Source: Pseudomonadota bacterium
Lineage (GTDB): Bacteria; Pseudomonadota; Alphaproteobacteria; Rhizobiales; Beijerinckiaceae
Assembly: GCA_023386115.1 (NCBI GenBank)
Contig: JAEWKL010000165.1
Location: forward strand, 1 to 5,677
DNA length: 5,677 bases
Reading direction: 5' to 3'
This document shows, piece after piece, positions 1-5,113 of the stretch. Below the pieces are notes generated by a model. That model ran no database searches and had not been told where the DNA came from. It saw nothing but the letters and a program-made list of their open reading frames with translations. A program made the position numbers and the translations under genes. Each line of letters starts with the position of its first letter. Within the stretch, counting starts at the first letter, position 1.

Positions 1-20
1 GGATTGCGCATCGTCATCAT
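1..20 (-). CDS. Start of a leftward gene, cut by the window edge
   Basis: Read on the minus strand, an ATG at 20-18 opens a frame encoding MMTMRN before the window ends. It is preceded by a perfect GGAGG (30-26) at a 5-base spacing, the best Shine-Dalgarno match in this part of the window. ATG codons at 17-15 and 11-9 are in-frame alternatives, but the first has the best spacing. The product cannot be identified from six residues. In many alphaproteobacteria rph (RNase PH) lies next to hrcA, often in the opposite direction, and RNase PH often begins MRPS; the MTMR stretch is compatible with a variant of that start but does not establish it. It would be transcribed divergently from hrcA and share its control region. 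Confidence 0.35.
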
Positions 21-25
21 GTTCG

Positions 26-30
26 CCTCC
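26..30 (-). promoter_or_regulatory. Shine-Dalgarno of the leftward gene
   Basis: GGAGG on the minus strand sits 5 bases before the ATG at 20-18. It is the main reason for believing that a gene starts at the left edge. Confidence 0.45.
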
Positions 31-40
31 GGTTCGTCTC

Positions 41-58
41 GCCGCATCCCCGTGCGGC
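41..58. repeat. Inverted repeat in the leader of the leftward gene
   Basis: GCCGCA (41-46) and TGCGGC (53-58) form a perfect 6-bp stem with a 6-base loop. It lies about 20 bases ahead of the minus-strand ATG, just upstream of its Shine-Dalgarno, so it could fold in that gene's 5' leader. No T run follows, so it is not an obvious intrinsic terminator. Function unknown. Confidence 0.35.
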
Positions 59-82
59 CATGGAAACGAGAGTGGCGCCGGG

Positions 83-100
83 GGTCTGAACGCGGTCTGA
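83..100. repeat. Direct repeat GGTCTGA x2, 11-bp period
   Basis: GGTCTGA occurs at 83-89 and again at 94-100, one DNA helical turn apart, in the divergent control region. Two half-sites on the same face of the helix is the geometry of a tandem-binding regulator, but a 7-base repeat can also arise by chance in GC-rich DNA. Confidence 0.3.
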
Positions 101-117
101 GACGGCGAGTCGGCTTC

Positions 118-163
118 CGTTCAAGGAACGACATGCGCCTCGGGCAATGACGGACATTCCGTC
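118..163. repeat. Pair of short palindromes upstream of hrcA
   Basis: Two perfect short inverted repeats lie close together. The first is CGTTC-AAG-GAACG (118-130). The second is GACGGA-CAT-TCCGTC (149-163), 6-bp arms with a 3-base spacer. Both have odd-length centres, as is common for operators of dimeric regulators, and the second could also form a tight RNA hairpin. Neither resembles the CIRCE consensus (TTAGCACTC-N9-GAGTGCTAA) bound by HrcA. Confidence 0.35.
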
Positions 164-176
164 CCCGCGCGGCGTC

Positions 177-197
177 GCGTCCGCTTGCGCCGGACGC
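177..197. repeat. 7-bp inverted repeat overlapping the putative hrcA promoter
   Basis: GCGTCCG (177-183) and CGGACGC (191-197) form a perfect 7-bp stem around a 7-base loop. A competing pairing exists between GGCGTC (171-176) and GACGCC (193-198). The element covers the CTTG of the heat-shock-like promoter candidate at 184-209, so it could be an operator that blocks that promoter or, if transcription starts further upstream, a leader hairpin. Function is inferred from position only. Confidence 0.35.
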
Positions 198-209
198 CGC
201 GGCCCATCA
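184..209 (+). promoter_or_regulatory. Candidate RpoH (sigma-32) type promoter for hrcA
   Basis: CTTGCGC (184-190), 12 bases, then CCCATCA (203-209) resembles the heat-shock sigma pattern CTTGAAA-N(11-16)-CCCCATNT. The CTTG and CCCAT cores match; the A-rich end of the -35 element does not. Transcription would start near 215, giving a leader of about 27 bases before the ATG at 242. RpoH control of chaperone and hrcA loci is established in alphaproteobacteria; its use here is inference. Confidence 0.35.
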
Positions 210-241
210 GAGTAAGAAGTCGTTTGGCTCCCGTAGGGTTG

Positions 242-1345
242 ATGAACACGCGCGACCTTCCACCCCTGCCCGGCGGCTCCGGACAGGCCCGTGCCCTCGC
301 CGAGCTCAACGAGCGCTCGCGGGAAATCTTTCGCCAGATCGTCGAGAGCTATCTCGCCACGGGAGAGCCGGTGGGGTCGCGCAACCTCGCGCGCATCCTG
401 CCGATGGCGCTCTCGCCGGCCTCGATCCGCAACGTGATGTCGGATCTCGAGCAGGCGGGGCTGATCTACGCTCCCCACACCAGCGCCGGCCGGCTCCCCA
501 CCGAGCACGGCCTGCGCTTCTTCGTCGACGCGCTGCTCGAACTCGGCGACGTCGGTCAGGAGGAGAAGGGCCGGATCGAGGCGCAGATGCGCGCCGCCGC
601 CTCGCGCCACACCTTCGAGAGCGCCCTGACCGAGGCCTCGGTGCTGCTCTCGGGCATCTCGCGCGGTGCCGGCGTCGTCGTCACCGCCAAGCAGAACCCT
701 CGGCTGCGCCACATCGAGTTCGTCCGGCTCGATCCCGGCCGCGCCCTGGTGGTGCTGGTCTCCGACGACGGCTCGGTCGAGAACCGCCTGCTCGACCTGC
801 CGCAGGGGCTGCCGGCGGGCGCGCTCCAGGAGGCCTCGAACTTCCTCAACGCCCGCATCCGCGGCCGCACCCTCGGCGAGGTGCGGGCCGAGATCGAGGC
901 CGCCCGGGCGGCGATGAAGCAGGAGCTCGACGAGATCACCGGGCGCCTGGTCGATGCCGGCCTCGCCCGTTCGGTCGGCCCGAGCGAGGAGCGCCAGCTG
1001 ATCGTGCGCGGCCAGGCCAACCTCCTCGACGACCTGCGGGCCGCCGAGGACCTGGAGCGCATCCGCCTGCTCTTCAACGACCTGGAGAGCCAGAAGGACG
1101 TGATCGACCTCCTCTCCCGCGCCGAGGGCGGCGAGGGCGTGCGGATCTTCATCGGCTCGGAGAACAAGCTCTTCTCGCTCTCCGGCTCGTCGATGATCGC
1201 CGCGCCCTTCCGGGACGGCAGCCAGACCATCGTGGGCGTCGTCGGCGTCATCGGGCCGACCCGGCTCAACTACGCCCGCATCGTCCCGATGGTCGATTTC
1301 ACCGCGCGGGTGGTGTCGCGGCTGCTGGAGCGCGGGCGAGGCTGA
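242..1345 (+). CDS. hrcA: Heat-inducible transcription repressor HrcA
   Basis: HrcA represses chaperone genes (groESL, sometimes dnaK or its own operon) by binding CIRCE operators, and its activity depends on GroEL. The 367-residue product has the usual family length. Residues about 20-95 form the winged-helix DNA-binding region with the family signature: ESYLATGEPVGSR (35-47), then SPASIRNVMSDLE (58-70) and the HTSAGRLPTEHGLRFFVD stretch (79-96). The GAF-like effector region follows (GVVVTAKQ at 144-151, VVLVSDDGSVENR at 170-182), and the C-terminal block has RIFIGSEN (301-308) and IGPTRLNYARIVPMVDFTA (337-355). I chose ATG 242: AGGG lies 3 bases upstream and the protein then begins directly before the conserved domain. 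An in-frame TTG at 185 would add 19 poorly conserved-looking residues and falls inside an inverted repeat. grpE, a common downstream partner, is not next to it here. No CIRCE element lies upstream. Confidence 0.95.
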   Translation: MNTRDLPPLPGGSGQARALAELNERSREIFRQIVESYLATGEPVGSRNLARILPMALSPASIRNVMSDLEQAGLIYAPHTSAGRLPTEHGLRFFVDALLELGDVGQEEKGRIEAQMRAAASRHTFESALTEASVLLSGISRGAGVVVTAKQNPRLRHIEFVRLDPGRALVVLVSDDGSVENRLLDLPQGLPAGALQEASNFLNARIRGRTLGEVRAEIEAARAAMKQELDEITGRLVDAGLARSVGPSEERQLIVRGQANLLDDLRAAEDLERIRLLFNDLESQKDVIDLLSRAEGGEGVRIFIGSENKLFSLSGSSMIAAPFRDGSQTIVGVVGVIGPTRLNYARIVPMVDFTARVVSRLLERGRG

Positions 1346-1467
1346 CCGTGCGCGCCGGCGCAACCGGTTTCTGATGTGGGGAACGCGGAAATCCTGCTTG
1401 TCCCCCGGATTCACAAGGCGGGCGGGCTCCGGCATGGTCCGGTCATGGTTCGCGATTCCCTCCGGCC
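1346..1467. other. Gap between hrcA and the helicase gene
   Basis: This 122-base gap starts with a self-complementary GCGCCGGCGC (1352-1361). A weak stem CCGG-CGCAA-CCGG (1355-1367) is followed by TTTCT, which is at best a poor intrinsic terminator for hrcA. CTTGT (1397-1401) and ACAAG (1413-1417) form a 5-bp inverted repeat. CATGGT occurs twice 11 bases apart (1433-1438, 1444-1449). No convincing -35/-10 pair is visible, so whether the helicase has its own promoter is open. Confidence 0.4.
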
Positions 1468-1471
1468 TTGA
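1445..1471 (+). other. Possible 8-codon leader ORF overlapping the helicase start
   Basis: ATG 1445 opens a frame for MVRDSLRP that ends at TGA 1469-1471. This stop overlaps the helicase TTG (1468-1470) in a TTGA arrangement typical of translational coupling. The helicase TTG itself has no Shine-Dalgarno, which makes coupling attractive. However, this mini-ORF also lacks a clear ribosome binding site, so chance is a real alternative. Confidence 0.2.
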
Positions 1472-3321
1472 GTGCCCCGTCCCGGCCCCTGCGCAGCCAC
1501 CAGCGCAGCCTGTTCGAACTCGTGGCCGCGCTCGCCCGTGGCGAGGCCACGGGCATCGCCGACATCCTGGCGGCGGTGACGCCCGGCGGCGGCAAGTCGC
1601 TCCTGCCCGTCATCGCGGCCTCCCGGCTGATCGCGGCCGGGATCGTCGACCGGGTGGTCTGGGTCGTGCCGCGGGATTCCCTGCGCTTCCAGGCCGAGGA
1701 AGCCTTCGCCGATCCGGCCTGGCGCTCGGCTTTGGGCCATGCCCTGTCGGTGCGGGCCGCCGACAATTCCCCCGATCCGAGCCGGGGCCTGGCCGGCTAC
1801 GTCACCACCTACCAGGCGGTCGCGGCGGCCCCCGCGCTGCATCTCGCCGAGATGCGGCGCCACCGCACCCTCCTCGTCGTCGACGAGGTGCACCACCTGC
1901 CGGCCCTCGCCGACGGCGAGACCGGCAGCGAGGCGGCCGGCAACGATGCGGCCGCGTGGAGCCAGGCGCTGCTGCCCCTGTTCCGCGAGGCGCGGCTGCG
2001 CCTGCTCCTCTCCGGCACCCTGGAGCGGGCCGACGGCCGGCGCATCCTGTGGCTGCCCTACCGGACGGAGAACGGCGCGCCGGTGCCGGATATCGAGGCG
2101 CCGGGCTGGGCGGTGATCGGCTATTCCCGTACCGAGGCGCTCGCCGAGAAGGCGGTGCTGCCGGTCAATTTCGGGGCGCTGGACGGCGAGGCGAGCTGGC
2201 TCGAGGGCGGGCGCACCAGCGGCCAGGCCCGGGTCGGCCCGCACCGGCTCTCGGGCTCGGGCCCGAGCGCGACGACGCGGCCCGCGCTGTTCACGGCGCT
2301 TCGCACCGGTTTCGCCCGCGACCTCCTGCGCGAGTCGTTCTTCGCCACCCGCCGGCTGCGAGCCGAGCGCCGGCGCAAGCGCGGCCTCGACCCCACCGAG
2401 GCCGTTCGAGGTCTCGGCAAGCTCCTGGTCGTCGCCCCGGATCAGGCGAGCGCGCAGAGCTACCACGCCATGCTGCAGGCCTGGATGCCGGAGGAGCAGG
2501 CGCGGCGCGACGTGCGCATCGCCACCTCGGCGGAAGCCGACGCCCATGCGGCGCTCGCCGCCTTCCGGCTCACCCCGGAGCCCGCCGTTCTGGTGACGGT
2601 GGCGATGGCCTATGAGGGACTCGACGCCCCGGAGGTCGCGGTGGTGGCGGCCCTCACCCACATTCGCTCGCGCCCCTGGCTGGAGCAGATGATCGCCCGG
2701 GCGACCCGGATCGACCCCCATGCGGGCGACTATGCCGACCAGCACGCCCTGGTCTTCCACCCCGACGATCCGCTCTTCGCGCAGTTCCGCGCCCGGATCG
2801 AGACCGAGCAGGCGACCGCGACCCGGCCGCGCAAGCGCCCGACCGGCGCCGCCTCGCCCGAGCCGCGGCCGCTGGCGCGGGAGACCGAGGAGGGCATCGT
2901 GCCGCTGGAGAGCAACGCGCTGGGCTTGCGCTACGCCATGCTGCGGCCCGGCCCCTCCGTGGCGATGGCAAGGCAAGAGGCCCGGCACGCGGCGGCCGAG
3001 GCGGTGCCGGTCCCGCCCTCGCGGATCGAGCGGGCCTTGCGGGCCCGGGTCGCCGCCATGGTGACGGCGCAGGCGGTGGAGGACGAGGCCGAGCTGCGGC
3101 TGCCCCGGGGCGCGTCCCTGGCCCACCGCTACAACGCGGTGCTCAAGCGCCTCTTCAACAACAAGGGCCGCGCCGCGATGACGGCCGAGGAGCTGGAGGC
3201 GGCGCTGGCCTGGCTGGAGCGCAACCGGTTGCAGGACCACCTGCACCTGCTCGACGGCGATGCGCGCTATGCCTGGAGCGTGCGGCGGCGCTGGGCCGGG
3301 GCGGAGCGGCGTCCGGGGTGA
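1468..3321 (+). CDS. DEAD/DEAH-type superfamily 2 helicase (ResIII-like)
   Basis: A 617-residue predicted ATP-dependent nucleic acid translocase or helicase. SF2 motifs appear in order: LRSHQ at the N-terminus (8-12), motif I TPGGGKS (38-44), motif Ia VVWVVPRDSLRFQ (63-75), TTYQAV (113-118), motif II DEVH (139-142), motif III SGT (182-184), motif IV region LLVVAPDQASAQSY (319-332), motif V AYEGLDAPEV (381-390) and motif VI QMIARATRI (407-415). Both RecA-like lobes are therefore intact, most like the type III restriction/UvrB-type ResIII branch. Residues 430-617 are not a recognised domain: a charged, Pro/Arg-rich linker (450-475) leads to a helical C-terminus with RYNAVLKRLFNNKG (554-567) and MTAEELEAALAWLE (571-584). 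Similar short helical tails occur on phage-type helicases, from memory of the family. The start is TTG 1468, since the frame has no earlier ATG or GTG after the stop at 1372 and LRSHQ follows at once. No nuclease or methylase partner is adjacent, so a restriction role is not supported. Confidence 0.85.
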   Translation: MSAPSRPLRSHQRSLFELVAALARGEATGIADILAAVTPGGGKSLLPVIAASRLIAAGIVDRVVWVVPRDSLRFQAEEAFADPAWRSALGHALSVRAADNSPDPSRGLAGYVTTYQAVAAAPALHLAEMRRHRTLLVVDEVHHLPALADGETGSEAAGNDAAAWSQALLPLFREARLRLLLSGTLERADGRRILWLPYRTENGAPVPDIEAPGWAVIGYSRTEALAEKAVLPVNFGALDGEASWLEGGRTSGQARVGPHRLSGSGPSATTRPALFTALRTGFARDLLRESFFATRRLRAERRRKRGLDPTEAVRGLGKLLVVAPDQASAQSYHAMLQAWMPEEQARRDVRIATSAEADAHAALAAFRLTPEPAVLVTVAMAYEGLDAPEVAVVAALTHIRSRPWLEQMIARATRIDPHAGDYADQHALVFHPDDPLFAQFRARIETEQATATRPRKRPTGAASPEPRPLARETEEGIVPLESNALGLRYAMLRPGPSVAMARQEARHAAAEAVPVPPSRIERALRARVAAMVTAQAVEDEAELRLPRGASLAHRYNAVLKRLFNNKGRAAMTAEELEAALAWLERNRLQDHLHLLDGDARYAWSVRRRWAGAERRPG

Positions 3322-3322
3322 C

Positions 3323-3338
3323 GATATCCATCTGATAT
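3323..3338. repeat. Short inverted and direct repeat after the helicase stop
   Basis: ATATC (3324-3328) and GATAT (3334-3338) form a 5-bp inverted repeat with a 5-base loop. GATAT also recurs as a direct repeat at 3323-3327 and 3334-3338, 11 bases apart. The patch is AT-rich compared with its surroundings and starts two bases after the stop codon. It is too weak to call a terminator. Confidence 0.2.
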
Positions 3339-3343
3339 TCCCT

Positions 3344-3384
3344 GATCCCAGGAAGTCACGGGATCCTCTCCCACGCGGGAGAGG
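3344..3384 (+). terminator. Hairpin pair between the helicase and the TerB-like gene
   Basis: CCTCTCCC (3365-3372) and GGGAGAGG (3377-3384) form a perfect 8-bp stem with the 4-base loop ACGC, the strongest hairpin outside the genes. No T run follows, so it is not a classical intrinsic terminator; it may stabilise the mRNA 3' end or act with Rho. A second inverted repeat, GATCCC (3344-3349) with GGGATC (3360-3365), shares one base with it. Short palindromes of the CTCTCCC...GGGAGAG type are, to my recollection, dispersed between genes in several alphaproteobacteria, so this may be a member of such a repeat family. Confidence 0.5.
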
Positions 3385-3391
3385 GGCGCGC

Positions 3392-3414
3392 TTGACTTGG
3401 GACAGGTGAGTCAA
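3392..3414. promoter_or_regulatory. Inverted repeat TTGACT-N11-AGTCAA, possible operator
   Basis: TTGACT (3392-3397) and AGTCAA (3409-3414) are perfect 6-bp arms separated by 11 bases, about 85 bases ahead of the TerB-like gene. The left arm also matches a -35 hexamer (TTGAC), but no good -10 follows at 16-18 bases. It could be an operator over a promoter of the next gene. Confidence 0.3.
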
Positions 3415-3456
3415 TTTCTGCCGGCGCCGCGCCTTCCCTGCCCTTGCGGGAGTGCC

Positions 3457-3490
3457 CCGGCACCCCATCTCGTCGGCTCGTGCCGGAGGG
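3457..3490 (+). promoter_or_regulatory. Shine-Dalgarno of the TerB-like gene with a hairpin that may mask it
   Basis: GGAGGG (3485-3490) lies 7 bases before ATG 3498 and fixes the start. CCGGCAC (3457-3463) can pair perfectly with GTGCCGG (3480-3486) over a 16-base loop, tying up the first two G residues of the Shine-Dalgarno. This could lower translation unless opened; the effect is inferred. Confidence 0.4.
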
Positions 3491-3497
3491 AGTCCCG

Positions 3498-4334
3498 ATG
3501 TTCGACGCCAAGCGCCTGCTCGACCAGTTCCTCGGTGGCGCACCGAGGGGAGGAGGGTCCTTCGGCGGCCATCCCGGCCAGACGTCCTCCAACCACGGTC
3601 AGTACGGCCACGCGCCCTCCCCCCTCGAACAGGTCGCCCGCTCGCTCGGCGGCGGGGGCGGCAAGGCGGCGATCCTCGGCGGGCTCGCCTCCCTGGTCCT
3701 CGGCGGGCGGCGCGGCCATGGCGGGTTCGGATCGGGCTTCGGCGCCCCCGGCATGGGCTCGGGCATGGGCTCCACCGGCCGGCTCGGCGGCCTCGCCCTC
3801 GTCGCCACCCTCGCCTACCAGGCCTACCAGAGCTGGCAGGCGAATCAGGGCCAGCCGACTCGCGGCCACGATGCGTCCGCGCCCGTCCGTGCCGGCGGCT
3901 TCATCCCCTCCGCCGACGAGGCCGCCCGGATGCTCGGGGGCACGCGCTTCGCGCCCGCCTCGCCGGCCGAGGAGCAGGACCGGGCCCGGGCGCTGCTGAT
4001 CGCGATGATCACCGCCGCCAAGGCCGACGGCCACGTCGATGCGGACGAGCAACGCCGCATCTTCGGCGAGATGGACCGTCATGCCCTGGATGCCGACGAC
4101 AAGGCTTTCCTGATGGATGCCCTGCGCGCACCCGTCGATGTCCAGGCGGTGGCGCGTCTCGCCCGCAGCCCTGAACAGGCGAGCGAGATCTACGCCGCCT
4201 CGCTGATGGCGGTCACCATCGATACGCCGCAGGAACGGGCCTATCTCGATCATCTCGCCCGGCAACTCGGGCTCGATCCGGGCTTCGCGCGCCACATCGA
4301 AGCCACGCTCACCGCCGCTTCATCGCAAAGGTGA
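3498..4334 (+). CDS. TerB/DUF533-family protein, YebE-like, likely membrane-associated
   Basis: A 278-residue protein whose C-terminal part (about 160-272) matches the DUF533/TerB-like helical domain of inner-membrane protein YebE. The key segment is RALLIAMITAAKADGHVDADE (163-183), with the AxADGxxDxxE acidic motif, followed by a second helical half containing DTPQERAYLDHLARQLGL (242-259). The N-terminal half is low complexity: Gly-rich tracts (18-24, 51-55, 70-95) and two hydrophobic segments, AAILGGLASLVLGG (57-70) and GRLGGLALVATLAYQAY (95-111), which could sit in or on the membrane. No cleavable signal peptide is evident. ATG 3498 is chosen for its strong Shine-Dalgarno; a TTG at 3444 would add 18 residues with no such support. 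The biochemical role of the family is unknown, and the tellurite label derives from distant similarity to TerB, so resistance should not be assumed. It appears to be a single-gene unit. Confidence 0.85.
   Translation: MFDAKRLLDQFLGGAPRGGGSFGGHPGQTSSNHGQYGHAPSPLEQVARSLGGGGGKAAILGGLASLVLGGRRGHGGFGSGFGAPGMGSGMGSTGRLGGLALVATLAYQAYQSWQANQGQPTRGHDASAPVRAGGFIPSADEAARMLGGTRFAPASPAEEQDRARALLIAMITAAKADGHVDADEQRRIFGEMDRHALDADDKAFLMDALRAPVDVQAVARLARSPEQASEIYAASLMAVTIDTPQERAYLDHLARQLGLDPGFARHIEATLTAASSQR
3750..3773 (+). repeat. 12-bp tandem repeat inside the TerB-like gene
   Basis: GGCATGGGCTCG (3750-3761) is followed at once by GGCATGGGCTCC (3762-3773), identical but for the last base. It encodes GMGS twice in the Gly-rich tract just before the second hydrophobic segment. 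Being in frame, copy-number change would lengthen the linker without breaking the protein. Confidence 0.7.
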
Positions 4335-4351
4335 ACACTTCGTTACGGCCG

Positions 4352-4370
4352 TTAACCATTCGCTAACCAT
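4352..4370 (+). promoter_or_regulatory. CtrA-like binding site upstream of minC
   Basis: TTAA (4352-4355), 7 bases, CTAA (4363-4366) differs by one base from the CtrA consensus TTAA-N7-TTAA. The wider sequence is a direct repeat of CG(T/C)TAACCAT at 4350-4359 and 4361-4370, exactly one 11-bp turn apart, and AACC after the TTAA is typical of alphaproteobacterial CtrA boxes. It lies 39-57 bases before the minC start, where it could overlap the promoter. CtrA control of min genes is reported in Brucella and Sinorhizobium; binding here is inferred from sequence. Confidence 0.55.
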
Positions 4371-4408
4371 CGGACGCGCCTGATGGGCTGGTAACGAGTC
4401 GTAAAGAC

Positions 4409-5113
4409 GTGACCAGCCAGACCCAAACCCGCCCGCCGATCCGCTTCCGTGGCCGCTCGTTCCTGGCGGTCGTGTTAGCTCCTGAGGCGCCGATCGAGGA
4501 TTGGCTCGCCGACCTCGACGCCCTTGCCAGGCGCTCTCCGGCGTTCTTCGCCGGCCGCGCCGTGATCCTCGACGTGACCGCGCTCGCGCCGAGCCGGGAC
4601 GCGCTCCACGACCTGGTGGCCGCCCTCCGCCAGCGCGAGATCCCCATCATGGGGTTCGAGGGCGCCGGGGCCGGCTCGCTCGGGCCCGGGATGCCGCCGC
4701 CGCTCAATGGCGGCCGGCCCTCCGGCGAGGTGGCGATCCCCGGCGAGGCGCCGGCCGCCGCCCCGGTCGAGCGGGTGACGGGCGCGAAGTCGCTGATGCT
4801 GGAGAGCCCCGTGCGCTCCGGCCAGGCGATCCTCTTCCCAGAGGGCGACGTGACCGTGATGGGCTCGGTGGCCTCGGGCGCCGAGATCATCGCCGGCGGT
4901 TCGATCCACATCTACGGGGCGCTGCGCGGCCGCGCCATCGCGGGGGCCGCCGGGTCGCCGGGCGCCCGCATCTTCTGTCGCAAGTTCGAGCCCGAGCTGC
5001 TCGCGATCGACGGCCTCTACCGCATCGCCGACGACATCGACCCGAGCTTGCGGGGTCGCGCCGTCCAGGTCTGGCTCGACGGCGACTCGATGCGCACCGC
5101 CGCTCTCGACTGA
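4409..5113 (+). CDS. minC: Septum site-determining protein MinC
   Basis: MinC inhibits FtsZ ring assembly away from midcell and is brought to the membrane by MinD-ATP. The 234-residue length is normal (E. coli MinC is 231). The N-terminal FtsZ-inhibiting domain spans about 8-85 (IRFRGRSFLAVVLAP at 11-25, AVILDVTAL at 51-59, IPIMGFEG at 78-85). A Gly/Pro/Ala-rich linker (86-133) joins it to the beta-helical C-terminal domain (134-228), which has the MinD-binding RSGQ motif (136-139), GDVTVMGSVASGAEIIAGG (146-164), IHIYGALRGRAIAG (166-179) and the family's ARIFC (186-190). The start is GTG 4409: no earlier start fits the domain and a later one would cut into it, although the upstream Shine-Dalgarno match is weak. 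The CtrA-like box upstream suggests cell-cycle control. minD follows on the same strand after 128 bases. Confidence 0.95.
   Translation: MTSQTQTRPPIRFRGRSFLAVVLAPEAPIEDWLADLDALARRSPAFFAGRAVILDVTALAPSRDALHDLVAALRQREIPIMGFEGAGAGSLGPGMPPPLNGGRPSGEVAIPGEAPAAAPVERVTGAKSLMLESPVRSGQAILFPEGDVTVMGSVASGAEIIAGGSIHIYGALRGRAIAGAAGSPGARIFCRKFEPELLAIDGLYRIADDIDPSLRGRAVQVWLDGDSMRTAALD

Noticed and set aside
185..241. TTG 185 as the hrcA start
   Set aside because: It has no Shine-Dalgarno, lies within an inverted repeat, and adds Arg-rich residues outside the usual HrcA N-terminus. ATG 242 fits better.
1352..1373. Intrinsic terminator after hrcA
   Set aside because: The stem is only about four or five base pairs and is followed by TTTCT rather than a real T run; too weak to call as a feature.
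17..1435. A 472-codon minus-strand frame opposite hrcA
   Set aside because: It mirrors the codon bias of hrcA, has no domain signature, and spans the divergent control region and both gene ends.
1468..1480. GAGTGC near the helicase start (also near 3450) as half a CIRCE element
   Set aside because: No matching TTAGCACTC arm lies at the required 9-base spacing in either place.
1468..3321. Helicase as part of a restriction-modification or defence island
   Set aside because: The flanking genes are hrcA, a TerB-like gene and min genes; no methylase, nuclease or integrase is in the window.
3444..3497. TTG 3444 as the start of the TerB-like gene
   Set aside because: ATG 3498 has a strong GGAGGG at 7 bases; the upstream extension has no ribosome binding site and overlaps leader structure.
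1411..3543. A 710-codon open frame on the minus strand opposite the helicase
   Set aside because: Long antisense frames are expected in very GC-rich coding DNA. The translation has no recognisable motif and is Arg/Gly/Ala-rich, while the + strand frame holds all SF2 helicase motifs in order.
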